A stretch of DNA of 34,259 nucleotides. Source: Bacteroidales bacterium. Lineage in GTDB: Bacteria > Bacteroidota > Bacteroidia > Bacteroidales > ML635J-15. The notes under the pieces are model-generated. The model ran no database searches. It had not been told where the DNA came from and saw only the letters and a program-made list of their open reading frames with translations. The position numbers were made by a program, and so were the translations under genes. This document shows positions 16,133-24,894 of the stretch, in pieces. Where the stretch lies: positions 1 to 34,259 of the forward strand of contig JAQVOR010000025.1 in the NCBI GenBank assembly GCA_028702535.1, written 5' to 3'. The first letter of the stretch is position 1, and each line of letters starts with the position of its first letter.

Positions 16133-16819
16133 GTGAACATTAAAAAAATCAAAACAACTGCCGTTATTCCAGCTTTTAATGAAGCTAGTAGAATAAAAGA
16201 TGTTATCAACAAAACAAAAAAATTTGTTGATGAAATTATTGTTGTAAATGACTGTTCAACTGATAAAACTTCAGAAGTTGCAAAATCCACAGGAGTTACA
16301 GTAATTGATTTACCATACAATAGAGGTGCAGGATTTGCAACTCGTACTGGTTGCGACAAAGCCATAGAAAACAATACAGATTTAATAGTTACATTAGATG
16401 CTGATGGACAACATTGTGCTGAAGATATCCCAAATCTTGTGAACAAAATAATTGTTGGAAAACACGACATTATTTTCGGCTATAGAATAAGAACGAAATC
16501 AATGCCCTTTATAAAAAAAGTTGGAAATCGTTTACTTATATTTATATCATACATTCTTTTTGGAATCAAACTAAAAGATGCATTGACTGGGTTCCACCTT
16601 TTTACAAGCGAAGCTTATCCAAAAATTCGTTGGAAATCAGAAAAATATGAGTTTATACTCGAATACGTTTATAATGTTTATAAAAACAAATTAAATTATA
16701 CAGAAGTAAAAATTAAAACAATATATGTTAATAAAACTCATGGAATGGAAATAAAAGATGGACTAAAAGCAATCCGTTTATTATTTCAATGGAGGTTTAA
16801 CATAGAAAAAAAACATTAG
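16133..16819 (+). CDS. Glycosyltransferase family 2, DPM1-like
   Basis: A 228-residue cytoplasmic enzyme of the dolichol-phosphate-mannose synthase type, expected to move a sugar from a nucleotide donor to polyprenyl phosphate. It has the GT2 start VIPAFNEASRI, VVNDCSTDKT (residues 38-46), NRGAGFATRTG (63-73) and the metal-binding DADGQH (89-94). DALTGFHLF follows in the acceptor half. There are no strong C-terminal membrane helices, unlike GtrB, so it resembles the soluble DPM1 form. The start is GTG at 16133; no in-frame ATG precedes the conserved strand. It is the first gene of block A, 26 bases before the amidotransferase fusion. The donor sugar is unknown. Confidence 0.9.
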   Translation: MNIKKIKTTAVIPAFNEASRIKDVINKTKKFVDEIIVVNDCSTDKTSEVAKSTGVTVIDLPYNRGAGFATRTGCDKAIENNTDLIVTLDADGQHCAEDIPNLVNKIIVGKHDIIFGYRIRTKSMPFIKKVGNRLLIFISYILFGIKLKDALTGFHLFTSEAYPKIRWKSEKYEFILEYVYNVYKNKLNYTEVKIKTIYVNKTHGMEIKDGLKAIRLLFQWRFNIEKKH

Positions 16820-16845
16820 CTTTTTTAATCTCGGGAGATATTATT

Positions 16846-18846
16846 ATGTGTGGAATATTAGGATTTTATAATTTTTCGGATACAAGTCTAAACTCAAATA
16901 TTGACATTGTTAATATTTTGATGAAAGAATCTTATTCGAGAGGCAAAGAAGAATCAGGATTGGCTATTGCTGACCACCACAACAATTTACACATTATTAA
17001 ATCTAATTTAGATAGCAAAAAACTGTTTAAAACTCCAGAATTTAAAAAAATGATTAGCTTTCTTGGAGAAAAGAATGTGCAATCTGCTATTGGTTATTCG
17101 AATATCGCAAATCATGATTTGCAACTAAATCAAAGTAACAAGCAAGCTGTAATAATAGTGGATAACAGAATGATGCTTGTACATAATGGAATTATTACTA
17201 ATGCAGCGAAATTATGGAAAACTTGCAATAAAAAATCAGAACTTCCGAAATTAGACACAATAATTCTTTCCGAATATTTTAAATTTTTGTTGAATTCATA
17301 CGACAAAACTGAAGCTCTGGCAAAAACATTTCGCAATATTGAAGGAACAGCAAGTTTGGCTATTTATGATACTCTTGACAATAGTTTTATTCTTACCACA
17401 AATACTGGTTCTCTTTATTATGTTTATGATAAAAAAAGTAAAAAATTATTTTTTGCTTCAGAAAAAATATTTTTTAACGATGTTATTAAAAAATTATCAT
17501 GCGTCCCAAAAGATGTGAAACAGGTTAAGCCATTAACCGCGGTAATAATTAAAAATCTAGAACTAACAAGTGTTGAACTCGATATAACAATTGATAATCA
17601 ACCAGATAATAATAATAATAATACAGAAGCTACAATACCATTAAAAGCGAATATTATTGATTACAGTACAAATGATTTAAATCCTTCAGCATCAAAACTT
17701 TACACATTTCAAAACGACATCAACAAGTTGCGAAATCACGATTTTGATTATGAAAAGATCTACAAAATCCAACGCTGTACAAAATGCATTTTGCCTGCCA
17801 CTACTCCTTTTATAAAATTTGACGATAAAGGCGTTTGCAACTATTGTAACGAACATAAACCTATTAAGCAAAAAGGATTTGATGCCCTTCTAGAAATTGC
17901 AGATAAATATCGCAAAAATAACGGCGATCCCGATTGTTTAGCAGCTTTTAGTGGTGGAAAAGACAGTGCTTATGGACTAAACTTTTTGAAGAAAGAACTA
18001 AATTTACATCCTTTAGCATATTCTTATGACTGGGGAATGACAACTGATAATGGTCGTCGAAATCAGGCACGTATATTAGGAAATCTGGGAGTAGAACATA
18101 TTGTAGTGGCAGCAAACATTACAATGAAAAGGATGCATATCCGCCAAAATATTTTGGCTTGGCTAAAAGATCCCCATCCAGGTATTGTCACATTGTTTAT
18201 GCAAGGAGATAAACAATGCGAACTTCATGCTGACAGATTAAAGAAAAAATACAATCTCGATTTAATGTTTTTTTTCCGAGGAAACGAATTGGAAATTGAC
18301 GAGTTTAAAGCTGGACATTGTGGTGTGAAAGATGCTGACCCAGGAGGAGTAATTCATCACCTTGAACCCTTAAAAAAAGCAAAATTGTTAGCCTTCTTTG
18401 CTGGCAGATACATGCAAAATTGGTCATTATTTAATTCTTCTTTTGCCGAAACATCTAAGGCATTTTTCTCGACATATATACAAGCTCACAATTACGTTTA
18501 CCTTTGGCATTATATCCCATGGGAAGAGAAAAAAATATTAGACACACTGATAAACGAATTCAATTTTGAATTGCCACACGAAACAATTCAAACGTGGAGA
18601 ACAGACGACGGATCATCAGCATTTTATAACTATATATATTATACAGTTCAAGGCTCTACTGAAAATGACTCTTTTAGATCTCGACAAATTCGCGAAGGCT
18701 TAATGGATAGACAAACAGCGCTAAATCTTGTAAATAAGGAAAATAAACCTCGATACGAAGCTCTAAAATGGTATTTCGATATATTAGGACTTGATGGAGA
18801 TTATGTTTTGGGGGAAATTGATAAAAATGTAAAACGATTGTATTGA
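16846..18846 (+). CDS. Glutaminase (Ntn class II) fused to PP-loop sugar amidotransferase (WbpG/PseA-like)
   Basis: A 666-residue two-part enzyme. Residues 1-240 form a class II glutamine amidotransferase: Cys2 exposed after Met removal (MCGILGF), RGKEESG at 32-38, VHNGIITN, and an EGTASLAIYD phrase as in PurF/GlmS. After a linker, residues 305-666 form an adenine-nucleotide alpha-hydrolase amidotransferase. It has a four-cysteine zinc knuckle (Cys311, Cys314, Cys331, Cys334), the ATP-pyrophosphatase loop AAFSGGKDSAYG (366-377), then YSYDWGM and RRNQARILG. The likely reaction uses glutamine-derived ammonia and ATP to turn a sugar carboxyl or acetamido group into an amide or amidine. In P. aeruginosa, WbpG takes ammonia from separate HisH2/HisF2 partners; here a different glutaminase is built in. 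Its stop overlaps the next start by 4 bases. The exact sugar substrate is unknown. Confidence 0.85.
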   Translation: MCGILGFYNFSDTSLNSNIDIVNILMKESYSRGKEESGLAIADHHNNLHIIKSNLDSKKLFKTPEFKKMISFLGEKNVQSAIGYSNIANHDLQLNQSNKQAVIIVDNRMMLVHNGIITNAAKLWKTCNKKSELPKLDTIILSEYFKFLLNSYDKTEALAKTFRNIEGTASLAIYDTLDNSFILTTNTGSLYYVYDKKSKKLFFASEKIFFNDVIKKLSCVPKDVKQVKPLTAVIIKNLELTSVELDITIDNQPDNNNNNTEATIPLKANIIDYSTNDLNPSASKLYTFQNDINKLRNHDFDYEKIYKIQRCTKCILPATTPFIKFDDKGVCNYCNEHKPIKQKGFDALLEIADKYRKNNGDPDCLAAFSGGKDSAYGLNFLKKELNLHPLAYSYDWGMTTDNGRRNQARILGNLGVEHIVVAANITMKRMHIRQNILAWLKDPHPGIVTLFMQGDKQCELHADRLKKKYNLDLMFFFRGNELEIDEFKAGHCGVKDADPGGVIHHLEPLKKAKLLAFFAGRYMQNWSLFNSSFAETSKAFFSTYIQAHNYVYLWHYIPWEEKKILDTLINEFNFELPHETIQTWRTDDGSSAFYNYIYYTVQGSTENDSFRSRQIREGLMDRQTALNLVNKENKPRYEALKWYFDILGLDGDYVLGEIDKNVKRLY

Positions 18847-20981
18847 AAAAAAAGTTGATAAATTATCTCGTTAAGTTCAAAAAGCAATTTTTGATTTTGT
18901 TAGGACTTACAGCTGCAATTATTTGCTTATTCGCTGTTTTTTATATTAGCAAAATCAATATATACGATGACTTTTCAATTAGAATTTATCAAAATGGAGA
19001 AAACATATCTGATAAGGTTGAAATAAATGGAATTTCATTTTTTAACAGACAAAAGCCTCTGATAAACAATTCCAATGAATGGCAAAATAAAACATGGTAT
19101 TTTAAGGCATTAACTGTTAAATTCAATCCACATTTGCAAAATGGAGAACTTGTAAATTATATTATCACAGATTTAGAGGGAAATGTTTATGAGCAATCTT
19201 CAAAAGTACAAAACAATATTATATCCATATATACTAATCATGAAAACTCATCATGGATTAATAAATTAAAAATTCTAATTCCATTTAATTGGCTGAACGC
19301 CTTAAACCTATACATTTTCCTAATCTGCTTTGTTATAACATTAATATTCTTTTTTCGAAAAGCAATATTCATTTCAACAGAGTATAAAAAATTCTCTGTT
19401 GATATTAAAAATTTAAGATTCTTAATATTCACATTACTTTTAATTGCTGGCACAATTCTAAGATTTAACAATCCAACCGACACAATTCTCGCTTATGATT
19501 ATTACGGACACTTATCTCCAACAGTAAAATTCTTAAATTTCGGCGGATTTGATCACCATGAATGGGCTTACCCTTATCCAATTTTTGTTATCTCAACATT
19601 ATCATTGTTTAAGAATATTAATGCCATTTGTTTTATCCAGCATATATTATCACTAATCTCATTAACAGGTTTAATAATTTACCTTGAATATTATTATAAA
19701 CATTTAAAAACTAACACATCGTTCCAAATTGTCTATACCATAAGTACGGCATTTGTTTTCGGAATACTATTTCTTAACGGGAACTTTATCTTTTTTGAAA
19801 AAATGATGCATCACGAAGGACTTATAATACCATCAACCGTTTTTATTGTCATCTTATTAATGTTTTATTTCAACTCTTTCAAGAAATCGCATAGAACACA
19901 AGCTTTTACATTCGCAGTTTTTGGACTATTTTTTACTAGTCTGCTACAATACAGATTTACTGTGGGCTTTTTTACTGTTGCTGTTTTATTGTTGATAATA
20001 GAAATTGTGCATCAAAGAAAAATAAACATTAAAAAAACCATCCTAAGTGTAATAATATTTTTTATTCTATACTTGAGTTTATTTTTACCTGAGTATTATC
20101 TTATCAATAAATATGAAAAAAATGCTCCATCTTTTGCATATACGGAATTTGTATTTTCAAATGCAAAAATTGTAAAAAAAATAATAGATGAAGGAAAATA
20201 TGTGGATTCAGACTTTGACACGACAGTCTTTGAACCCGCAATATCTATAGCTCTTGAAAATCCAAATAAAAACACATTTCCTACACTCGGCTACAATTTT
20301 GATTATTTAAAATATAAACTTGTTAAACCCGCATTAGAGAAATACATCGTACAAATATATTCTGAATCCCCTAATCCAATTTATAAAAAACCAACGCTCG
20401 CAAACGACCAAAATATCACCAAAATTTATAACGACTACTTTAAAAATTGGACTTTCTTAATCTTGAAAGAATATCCACAAGATGTATTACTCAAAACAAT
20501 AAATCAATTAATACATGCAACAATAAAGCAAAATATAAATTACATCAGATACAATTCAAGCGTCCAAATAACAAATCCAGATACTACAATTAGCACAAAA
20601 GTTGGGATTAAGTTTTTGACTGAAAATTACAATTTTAAAGAAGGGCACACCTATAATATTTGTATTCCCAAAAAAAACAATTTTGTTTTCAATTTAACAG
20701 GCTTAATGGTAAAGATTATGCTAATATTATCGTTTGGATATACCGTTTTTAGTATAATACGGAAAAGATATCCTTTATTAAGTATTTGCATTTCAATAAT
20801 AATAGGCTGCACACTAATTACAATAGCGATTTTACATAGTTTTGATATTGCCAGATATTTGCAAACTATTTTGCCATTTATACTAATATTAAGCTTGGTT
20901 TCTGTATTAGAATTTGTTCAACAAAACCATAAAAAGCAAATAAAATTAAAGGATTACAACTTACCAACACCAATCTTATAA
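18843..20981 (+). CDS. Large multi-pass membrane protein, candidate GT-C glycosyltransferase
   Basis: A 712-residue inner-membrane protein I do not recognise at family level. One helix near residues 15-35 is followed by an extracytoplasmic domain of about 100 residues, a second helix (about 155-175), and then many further helices. The loop after the next helix reads ILAYDYYGHLSPTVKF, with acidic and aromatic residues where GT-C enzymes have their catalytic loop, and GGFDHHEWAYPYP follows. A second soluble segment of about 200 residues lies between about 420 and 610, and the last helices end near 690. The start is TTG, overlapping the previous stop (TTGA). Its layout and the N-terminal phrase YISKINIY resemble the protein at 27950. 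It probably transfers a polyprenyl-phosphate-linked sugar supplied by the GT2 two genes upstream, but a polymerase or ligase is possible. Confidence 0.7.
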   Translation: MKKKLINYLVKFKKQFLILLGLTAAIICLFAVFYISKINIYDDFSIRIYQNGENISDKVEINGISFFNRQKPLINNSNEWQNKTWYFKALTVKFNPHLQNGELVNYIITDLEGNVYEQSSKVQNNIISIYTNHENSSWINKLKILIPFNWLNALNLYIFLICFVITLIFFFRKAIFISTEYKKFSVDIKNLRFLIFTLLLIAGTILRFNNPTDTILAYDYYGHLSPTVKFLNFGGFDHHEWAYPYPIFVISTLSLFKNINAICFIQHILSLISLTGLIIYLEYYYKHLKTNTSFQIVYTISTAFVFGILFLNGNFIFFEKMMHHEGLIIPSTVFIVILLMFYFNSFKKSHRTQAFTFAVFGLFFTSLLQYRFTVGFFTVAVLLLIIEIVHQRKINIKKTILSVIIFFILYLSLFLPEYYLINKYEKNAPSFAYTEFVFSNAKIVKKIIDEGKYVDSDFDTTVFEPAISIALENPNKNTFPTLGYNFDYLKYKLVKPALEKYIVQIYSESPNPIYKKPTLANDQNITKIYNDYFKNWTFLILKEYPQDVLLKTINQLIHATIKQNINYIRYNSSVQITNPDTTISTKVGIKFLTENYNFKEGHTYNICIPKKNNFVFNLTGLMVKIMLILSFGYTVFSIIRKRYPLLSICISIIIGCTLITIAILHSFDIARYLQTILPFILILSLVSVLEFVQQNHKKQIKLKDYNLPTPIL

Positions 20982-21026
20982 AAGTTAAAAATAATTTGTT
21001 AGTTTTGTATAAATAACATAATTATT

Positions 21027-21980
21027 TTGAGCAAAAGGATAATAGTTACAGGAGGGGCAGGTTTTATTGGAAGTAATTTATGTGATTATCTTCTGAAAAA
21101 CAAACACGAAGTTGTCTGTATAGACAGTTTTGATGATTATTATGAGCCGTCAATAAAGCGCAATAATCTTACCAAAGCTCTGACGTCCAGCAATTTCTCA
21201 CTTATAGAATCAGATATTAAAGAAATCGGCTTTATTTCAGATCACCTACATGGTAATTTTGATGCAATAATACATTTAGCAGCAAAAGCTGGTGTTAGAT
21301 ATTCGCTTAAACACCCTGTGGGATACCAAGAAAGCAATGTGGTTGGAACAAAAAACATCCTCGACTTAGCGGTAAAGAAAAACATAAAACAGTTTGTATT
21401 TGCATCTTCATCAAGCATTTATGGCAATACACCTGCTCCATTTAAAGAGACCTTTCAAGACTTAAAACCAATCAGTCCTTACGCACAAACAAAATTATTT
21501 TCCGAAAAAACAGGTAAAGAGTTTAGCGAAAAATATGAACTGAATTTTGTTTCGCTTCGTTTTTTCTCAGTATATGGGCCTCGTTTGCGCCAAGATTTGG
21601 TAATGAATAAAATTGCTGCAAGCATTTACAAAAATGAGAGATTGAAAATATTTGGAGATGGTAGCACATCCCGTGATTATACTTATGTTGATGATATTAT
21701 CTCTGGCATAATGAAAGCTATTGATTATAAAGAATCAAAATTTGAAACATTTAATCTCGGCAACGGAAATCCAATAAAACTCACCGAAATTCTTTCGATA
21801 TTTGAAGAAGAAACCAAGGGGAAAATTAATATCGAATTTGTGGATTCTATAAAAGGCGAATCTGACATAACTTGGGCAGATAACAATAAAGCAAAAACAA
21901 TATTAGGGTTGAATCCCAAGACAGATATTCGTAACGGAATAAAAAACTATCTTGAATGGTATAAAAACAAACTTAAATAA
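21027..21980 (+). CDS. NAD-dependent sugar epimerase, UDP-glucuronate 4-epimerase-like SDR
   Basis: An extended short-chain dehydrogenase/reductase of 317 residues that acts on a nucleotide sugar in the cytoplasm. The NAD-binding motif GGAGFIGS is at residues 9-16. DSFDDYYEPSIKRNNL and LAAKAGVRYSLKHPVGY are the hallmarks of UDP-glucuronate 4-epimerases. The catalytic set is SSSIYG (128-133) with Tyr152 and Lys156 (YAQTK), and the C-terminal half has GDGSTSRDYTYVDDI. If correct it makes UDP-galacturonate, a possible backbone uronic acid, although a UDP-GlcNAcA or UDP-Glc substrate cannot be excluded. The start is TTG at 21027, directly before the first conserved strand (KRIIVTGG). The next gene begins 4 bases after its stop. 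Confidence 0.88.
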   Translation: MSKRIIVTGGAGFIGSNLCDYLLKNKHEVVCIDSFDDYYEPSIKRNNLTKALTSSNFSLIESDIKEIGFISDHLHGNFDAIIHLAAKAGVRYSLKHPVGYQESNVVGTKNILDLAVKKNIKQFVFASSSSIYGNTPAPFKETFQDLKPISPYAQTKLFSEKTGKEFSEKYELNFVSLRFFSVYGPRLRQDLVMNKIAASIYKNERLKIFGDGSTSRDYTYVDDIISGIMKAIDYKESKFETFNLGNGNPIKLTEILSIFEEETKGKINIEFVDSIKGESDITWADNNKAKTILGLNPKTDIRNGIKNYLEWYKNKLK

Positions 21981-21983
21981 ATT

Positions 21984-22802
21984 ATGGAACACAAACTGAT
22001 AAGCCCGAAAAACAAAATGAGTCTCCACTCCTATCTGAAGCTCATTTGGGATTATCGTTACTTTTCACATTCACTCGCTATTGGCGAAATAAAGAATAAA
22101 TATGCCCGTACTTTCACCGGATTATTTCTAAGCGTCATTCAAACTCTTATTGGGCTCGCTGTTTATTGGCTTATATTCGGGATTGCAATTAAAATTGACA
22201 CTGGCGATATACCGTATCCTGTTTTTGCATTACCTGGCATTATCGTTTGGCAATATTTCTCATACCTTGTTGGAAACAGTAGCGGAGCTTTAACAAATTC
22301 GGAGCATCTTATAAATAAACTTTATTTCCCTCGCATTAATCTTACACTTGCCAAAGTTCTGCCTGGATTAATAGATTTTGGAAGCGGATTTTTGGTATTC
22401 ATAGTAATATTTCTATCTTTTGGAGTTAGCTTTTCAATTTCATGGTTAGCAATACCATTAGTTGTTATTGTGCTAATTATTTGCGGTCTGGCTCTTGGCT
22501 TATGGACAAGCATTTTATCACTATATATCAGGGATTTAAGTCAGATAATAATTCAAGTTACTAATTTTTTGATTTTTGTTACTCCAGTTTTTTATCCTGG
22601 CACTATAGTTCCCGACAATTTTAGATTTATTTTATATTTAAATCCAGTTGCTGGTATTATAGAATATTTCAGAGCTATTTTATTTGGCAATGCTTTGCCC
22701 GACAATGGATATTTAATTGGATTTGCAATAATTACTGTCTTATTTGTGTCTGCCATATTTGTTTACAAACGAATTGAAAAACAAATTACCGATTTATTAT
22801 GA
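21984..22802 (+). CDS. wzm: ABC-2 polysaccharide export permease (Wzm)
   Basis: A 272-residue inner-membrane permease of an ABC exporter for lipid-linked polysaccharide (O-antigen, capsule or teichoic-acid type). The amphipathic N-terminal segment LKLIWDYRYFSHSLAIGEIKNKY before the first helix is the usual Wzm/TagG start. About six membrane helices follow, with the family-typical FALPGIIVWQYFSY, NKLYFPR and TPVFYPGTIVPDNF phrases and an ending YKRIEKQITDLL. Its last codons overlap the ATPase gene by 4 bases (ATGA), which implies translational coupling. With Wzt it exports the finished chain, or a large part of it, across the inner membrane. Confidence 0.94.
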   Translation: MEHKLISPKNKMSLHSYLKLIWDYRYFSHSLAIGEIKNKYARTFTGLFLSVIQTLIGLAVYWLIFGIAIKIDTGDIPYPVFALPGIIVWQYFSYLVGNSSGALTNSEHLINKLYFPRINLTLAKVLPGLIDFGSGFLVFIVIFLSFGVSFSISWLAIPLVVIVLIICGLALGLWTSILSLYIRDLSQIIIQVTNFLIFVTPVFYPGTIVPDNFRFILYLNPVAGIIEYFRAILFGNALPDNGYLIGFAIITVLFVSAIFVYKRIEKQITDLL

Positions 22803-24001
22803 CAAATACCAAAGCCATAATAATCAAAGACTTATGCAAAGAATATTACAAAAAAGATTCTTCGCAAAAAAGTTTTTGGTCCAAACTTAAAGGAAATAAG
22901 GGAGGACAACCTTTCTATGCTCTAAAAGATATAAATCTTGAAATAAATAGAGGAGAAGTTATTGGAATTATTGGTCCTAATGGTGCAGGAAAAAGCACTC
23001 TATTGAAAATCCTAGCTGAAGTAACGCCACCAACTGCAGGAAGTGTGGAGATTTTTGGTAAAGTTGCGTCTATACTTCAGGTTGGCATTGGCTTTCAACA
23101 AGAATTAACAGGATATGAAAACATTTTTTTATCGGGCAATATTTATGGATTAAAAAGGAATATAATTGAAAGTAAATTTGACTCTATTGTCGATATGTTC
23201 GGATTTCCTGACTTTTTGCATACTCCAGTAAAATACTATTCTTCGGGTATGTATATGAGACTTGCTTTTGCTGTGATTGCAAATATTGATGCCGATATAT
23301 ATTTGTTAGATGAAGTTCTAAGTGTAGGAGACCTAAATTTTAGAGACAAAGTGCTTAATATGATTAGTAAAATGTCGGGAAAAGGAAAAACAATTTTAAT
23401 AGTTACTCATGCTCCAGATACTATTTATGCATATTGCGATAAAATAGCAATTCTAAATAAAGCTCAAATATTGAAATTTGGGAAACCGCAAAATTGTATT
23501 GCAAAATATAATTTACTTGCATACGAGAACGCAGAAAAACAAAACCTAACAATCAACAGAAATATAGAAAACAACAAAACAATTATTGATAATAATCTTT
23601 CTAAACATTTTCAAACACATAGTGCCGAGGTTATAAATACAGATACTTATTTCCAAGGAAATGAATTAGAATTAGAAGTTAAATTTACTAAGAGTAGTAA
23701 CATCAAATTCCGAATTTCATATATTATTAAGGACGAGTTAAATAAGCCCATTGCTGAAATAAAATCAAATATTACAATCAAAGACTCTGGTAATTATAAA
23801 TACAAAGCTTTTGTTCCCACCAGACTATTAAACAACTTCAATTATTTGGTAGATATTTTTGTTTATGCTGAAACAAAACTTTGTGTAATTTATCCTAAAG
23901 CCCTTAGTTTTAAACTTACTAATAAGAATAAAGATAGCAGCTTTTGTATGCTAGAATTTAACGACTTTAAGTGTGAACTTTTGAAAGAATCTAACAATTA
24001 A
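22799..24001 (+). CDS. wzt: ABC polysaccharide export ATPase with C-terminal Wzt carbohydrate-binding domain
   Basis: A 400-residue ATPase partner of Wzm. Walker A is GPNGAGKST (residues 59-67), the signature region is YSSGMYMRLAFAV, and Walker B is DIYLLDEVLSVGD. The H-loop is VTHAPD. The Y-G-E-like LTGYENIFLSG and the long N-terminal insert with FWSKLKG are typical of the polysaccharide subfamily. Residues from about 270 to 395 form a beta-rich Wzt_C domain. In E. coli O8/O9a such domains bind the chemically modified end of the chain and couple export to termination. Its presence suggests the exported glycan also carries a terminal mark read by this domain. The UbiA-like gene follows 5 bases later. 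Confidence 0.94.
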   Translation: MTNTKAIIIKDLCKEYYKKDSSQKSFWSKLKGNKGGQPFYALKDINLEINRGEVIGIIGPNGAGKSTLLKILAEVTPPTAGSVEIFGKVASILQVGIGFQQELTGYENIFLSGNIYGLKRNIIESKFDSIVDMFGFPDFLHTPVKYYSSGMYMRLAFAVIANIDADIYLLDEVLSVGDLNFRDKVLNMISKMSGKGKTILIVTHAPDTIYAYCDKIAILNKAQILKFGKPQNCIAKYNLLAYENAEKQNLTINRNIENNKTIIDNNLSKHFQTHSAEVINTDTYFQGNELELEVKFTKSSNIKFRISYIIKDELNKPIAEIKSNITIKDSGNYKYKAFVPTRLLNNFNYLVDIFVYAETKLCVIYPKALSFKLTNKNKDSSFCMLEFNDFKCELLKESNN

Positions 24002-24006
24002 ACCTT

Positions 24007-24858
24007 ATGATATCACTCCTAAAAAAATACTGGCAAGCCTTCCGACTTAACGAAGTTATTCTTATGTCAGGCTTTTTTATTATAGGTGGTTTTTTTGCTA
24101 TTACGGAATTTAATAAAGAAGTTGCGTACAAACTAATTGGGCTAATAATTTTGAGTATTACAATTGTTTTGTCTGTTTACAGTTTTAATGCTGCAGCAGG
24201 TAAATCACAAGATGCTAACAACCTCAGACTTAAAAATTTATGGAATCTATCTAAGTCAACATTTCTAATTTTTGCAGCATTATTTTTTGCATTTAGCATT
24301 ATAATTAGCATCTACCTAAATATAATATCTTCTATTCTAACAGTTATAATTATTTTTCTTTGGATTTTATATTCGCATCCAGTAATAGGACTGAAACAAA
24401 AAGCAATTTATGGTACATTAATTCATTTTATTGGTCAGATTTTACACTTTTTAATGGCCTGGCTAATATTTCAAAATTTTAATTGGGATGCTGTGCTTAT
24501 CGCAATATATTTTTCAATTGCATTTAGTTCTGGTCATCTACTGCATGAAATTATAGACTATGATGCAGATAAAAATTCTGGGTTTAGAACATCGCCTGTA
24601 GTGTTTGGCATAAAAAGAACTTCAATTGTTTTACTGATTATTTTAATAATTAATGTTTTTCTAATAAGCTATTTATACGCTATCGAAACAATCTCTCTTA
24701 TAGCATGGATATGTTTTTTTTCTGCATCTTTTTTACATTTACTTCTGTTATTATTAAACATTCGAAATGTTAAAACTAAAGCATTATTAATACGAAACAT
24801 TTATAGGTGCTTGTATTTTGCTTCAGGCATAATTTATCTTGCATTAAAATTACTTTAA
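24007..24858 (+). CDS. UbiA-superfamily prenyltransferase-like membrane protein with altered first Asp motif
   Basis: A 283-residue inner-membrane protein with about eight or nine helices. The second aspartate motif is intact: DYDAD at residues 184-188, followed by NSGFRTSPVVFG, which matches the UbiA pattern of Gly-x-[KR]-T-x-Pro-Val. YSHPVIGLKQ (122-131) matches the family helix-loop. The first motif, normally NDxxDxxxD, reads NAAAGKSQD (61-69): Asn61 and Asp69 are kept but the middle Asp is Gly65. UbiA enzymes transfer prenyl groups or, as in mycobacterial decaprenyl-phosphate phosphoribosyl transferase, join a sugar phosphate to polyprenyl phosphate. The glycan-operon position favours a lipid-linked sugar role. 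The altered motif could mean a changed donor, a different metal arrangement or lost activity. It ends the block A operon. Confidence 0.75.
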   Translation: MISLLKKYWQAFRLNEVILMSGFFIIGGFFAITEFNKEVAYKLIGLIILSITIVLSVYSFNAAAGKSQDANNLRLKNLWNLSKSTFLIFAALFFAFSIIISIYLNIISSILTVIIIFLWILYSHPVIGLKQKAIYGTLIHFIGQILHFLMAWLIFQNFNWDAVLIAIYFSIAFSSGHLLHEIIDYDADKNSGFRTSPVVFGIKRTSIVLLIILIINVFLISYLYAIETISLIAWICFFSASFLHLLLLLLNIRNVKTKALLIRNIYRCLYFASGIIYLALKLL

Positions 24859-24894
24859 TTGTCTTTTTGCGATAAGTTCAGAGCCTTCTTACTT

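Noticed and set aside
16846..18846. Annotation of the fusion as glucosamine-6-phosphate synthase or asparagine synthetase
   Set aside because: The N-terminal glutaminase is shared, but there are no SIS domains, and the C-terminal zinc-knuckle PP-loop part matches sugar amidotransferases rather than AsnB.
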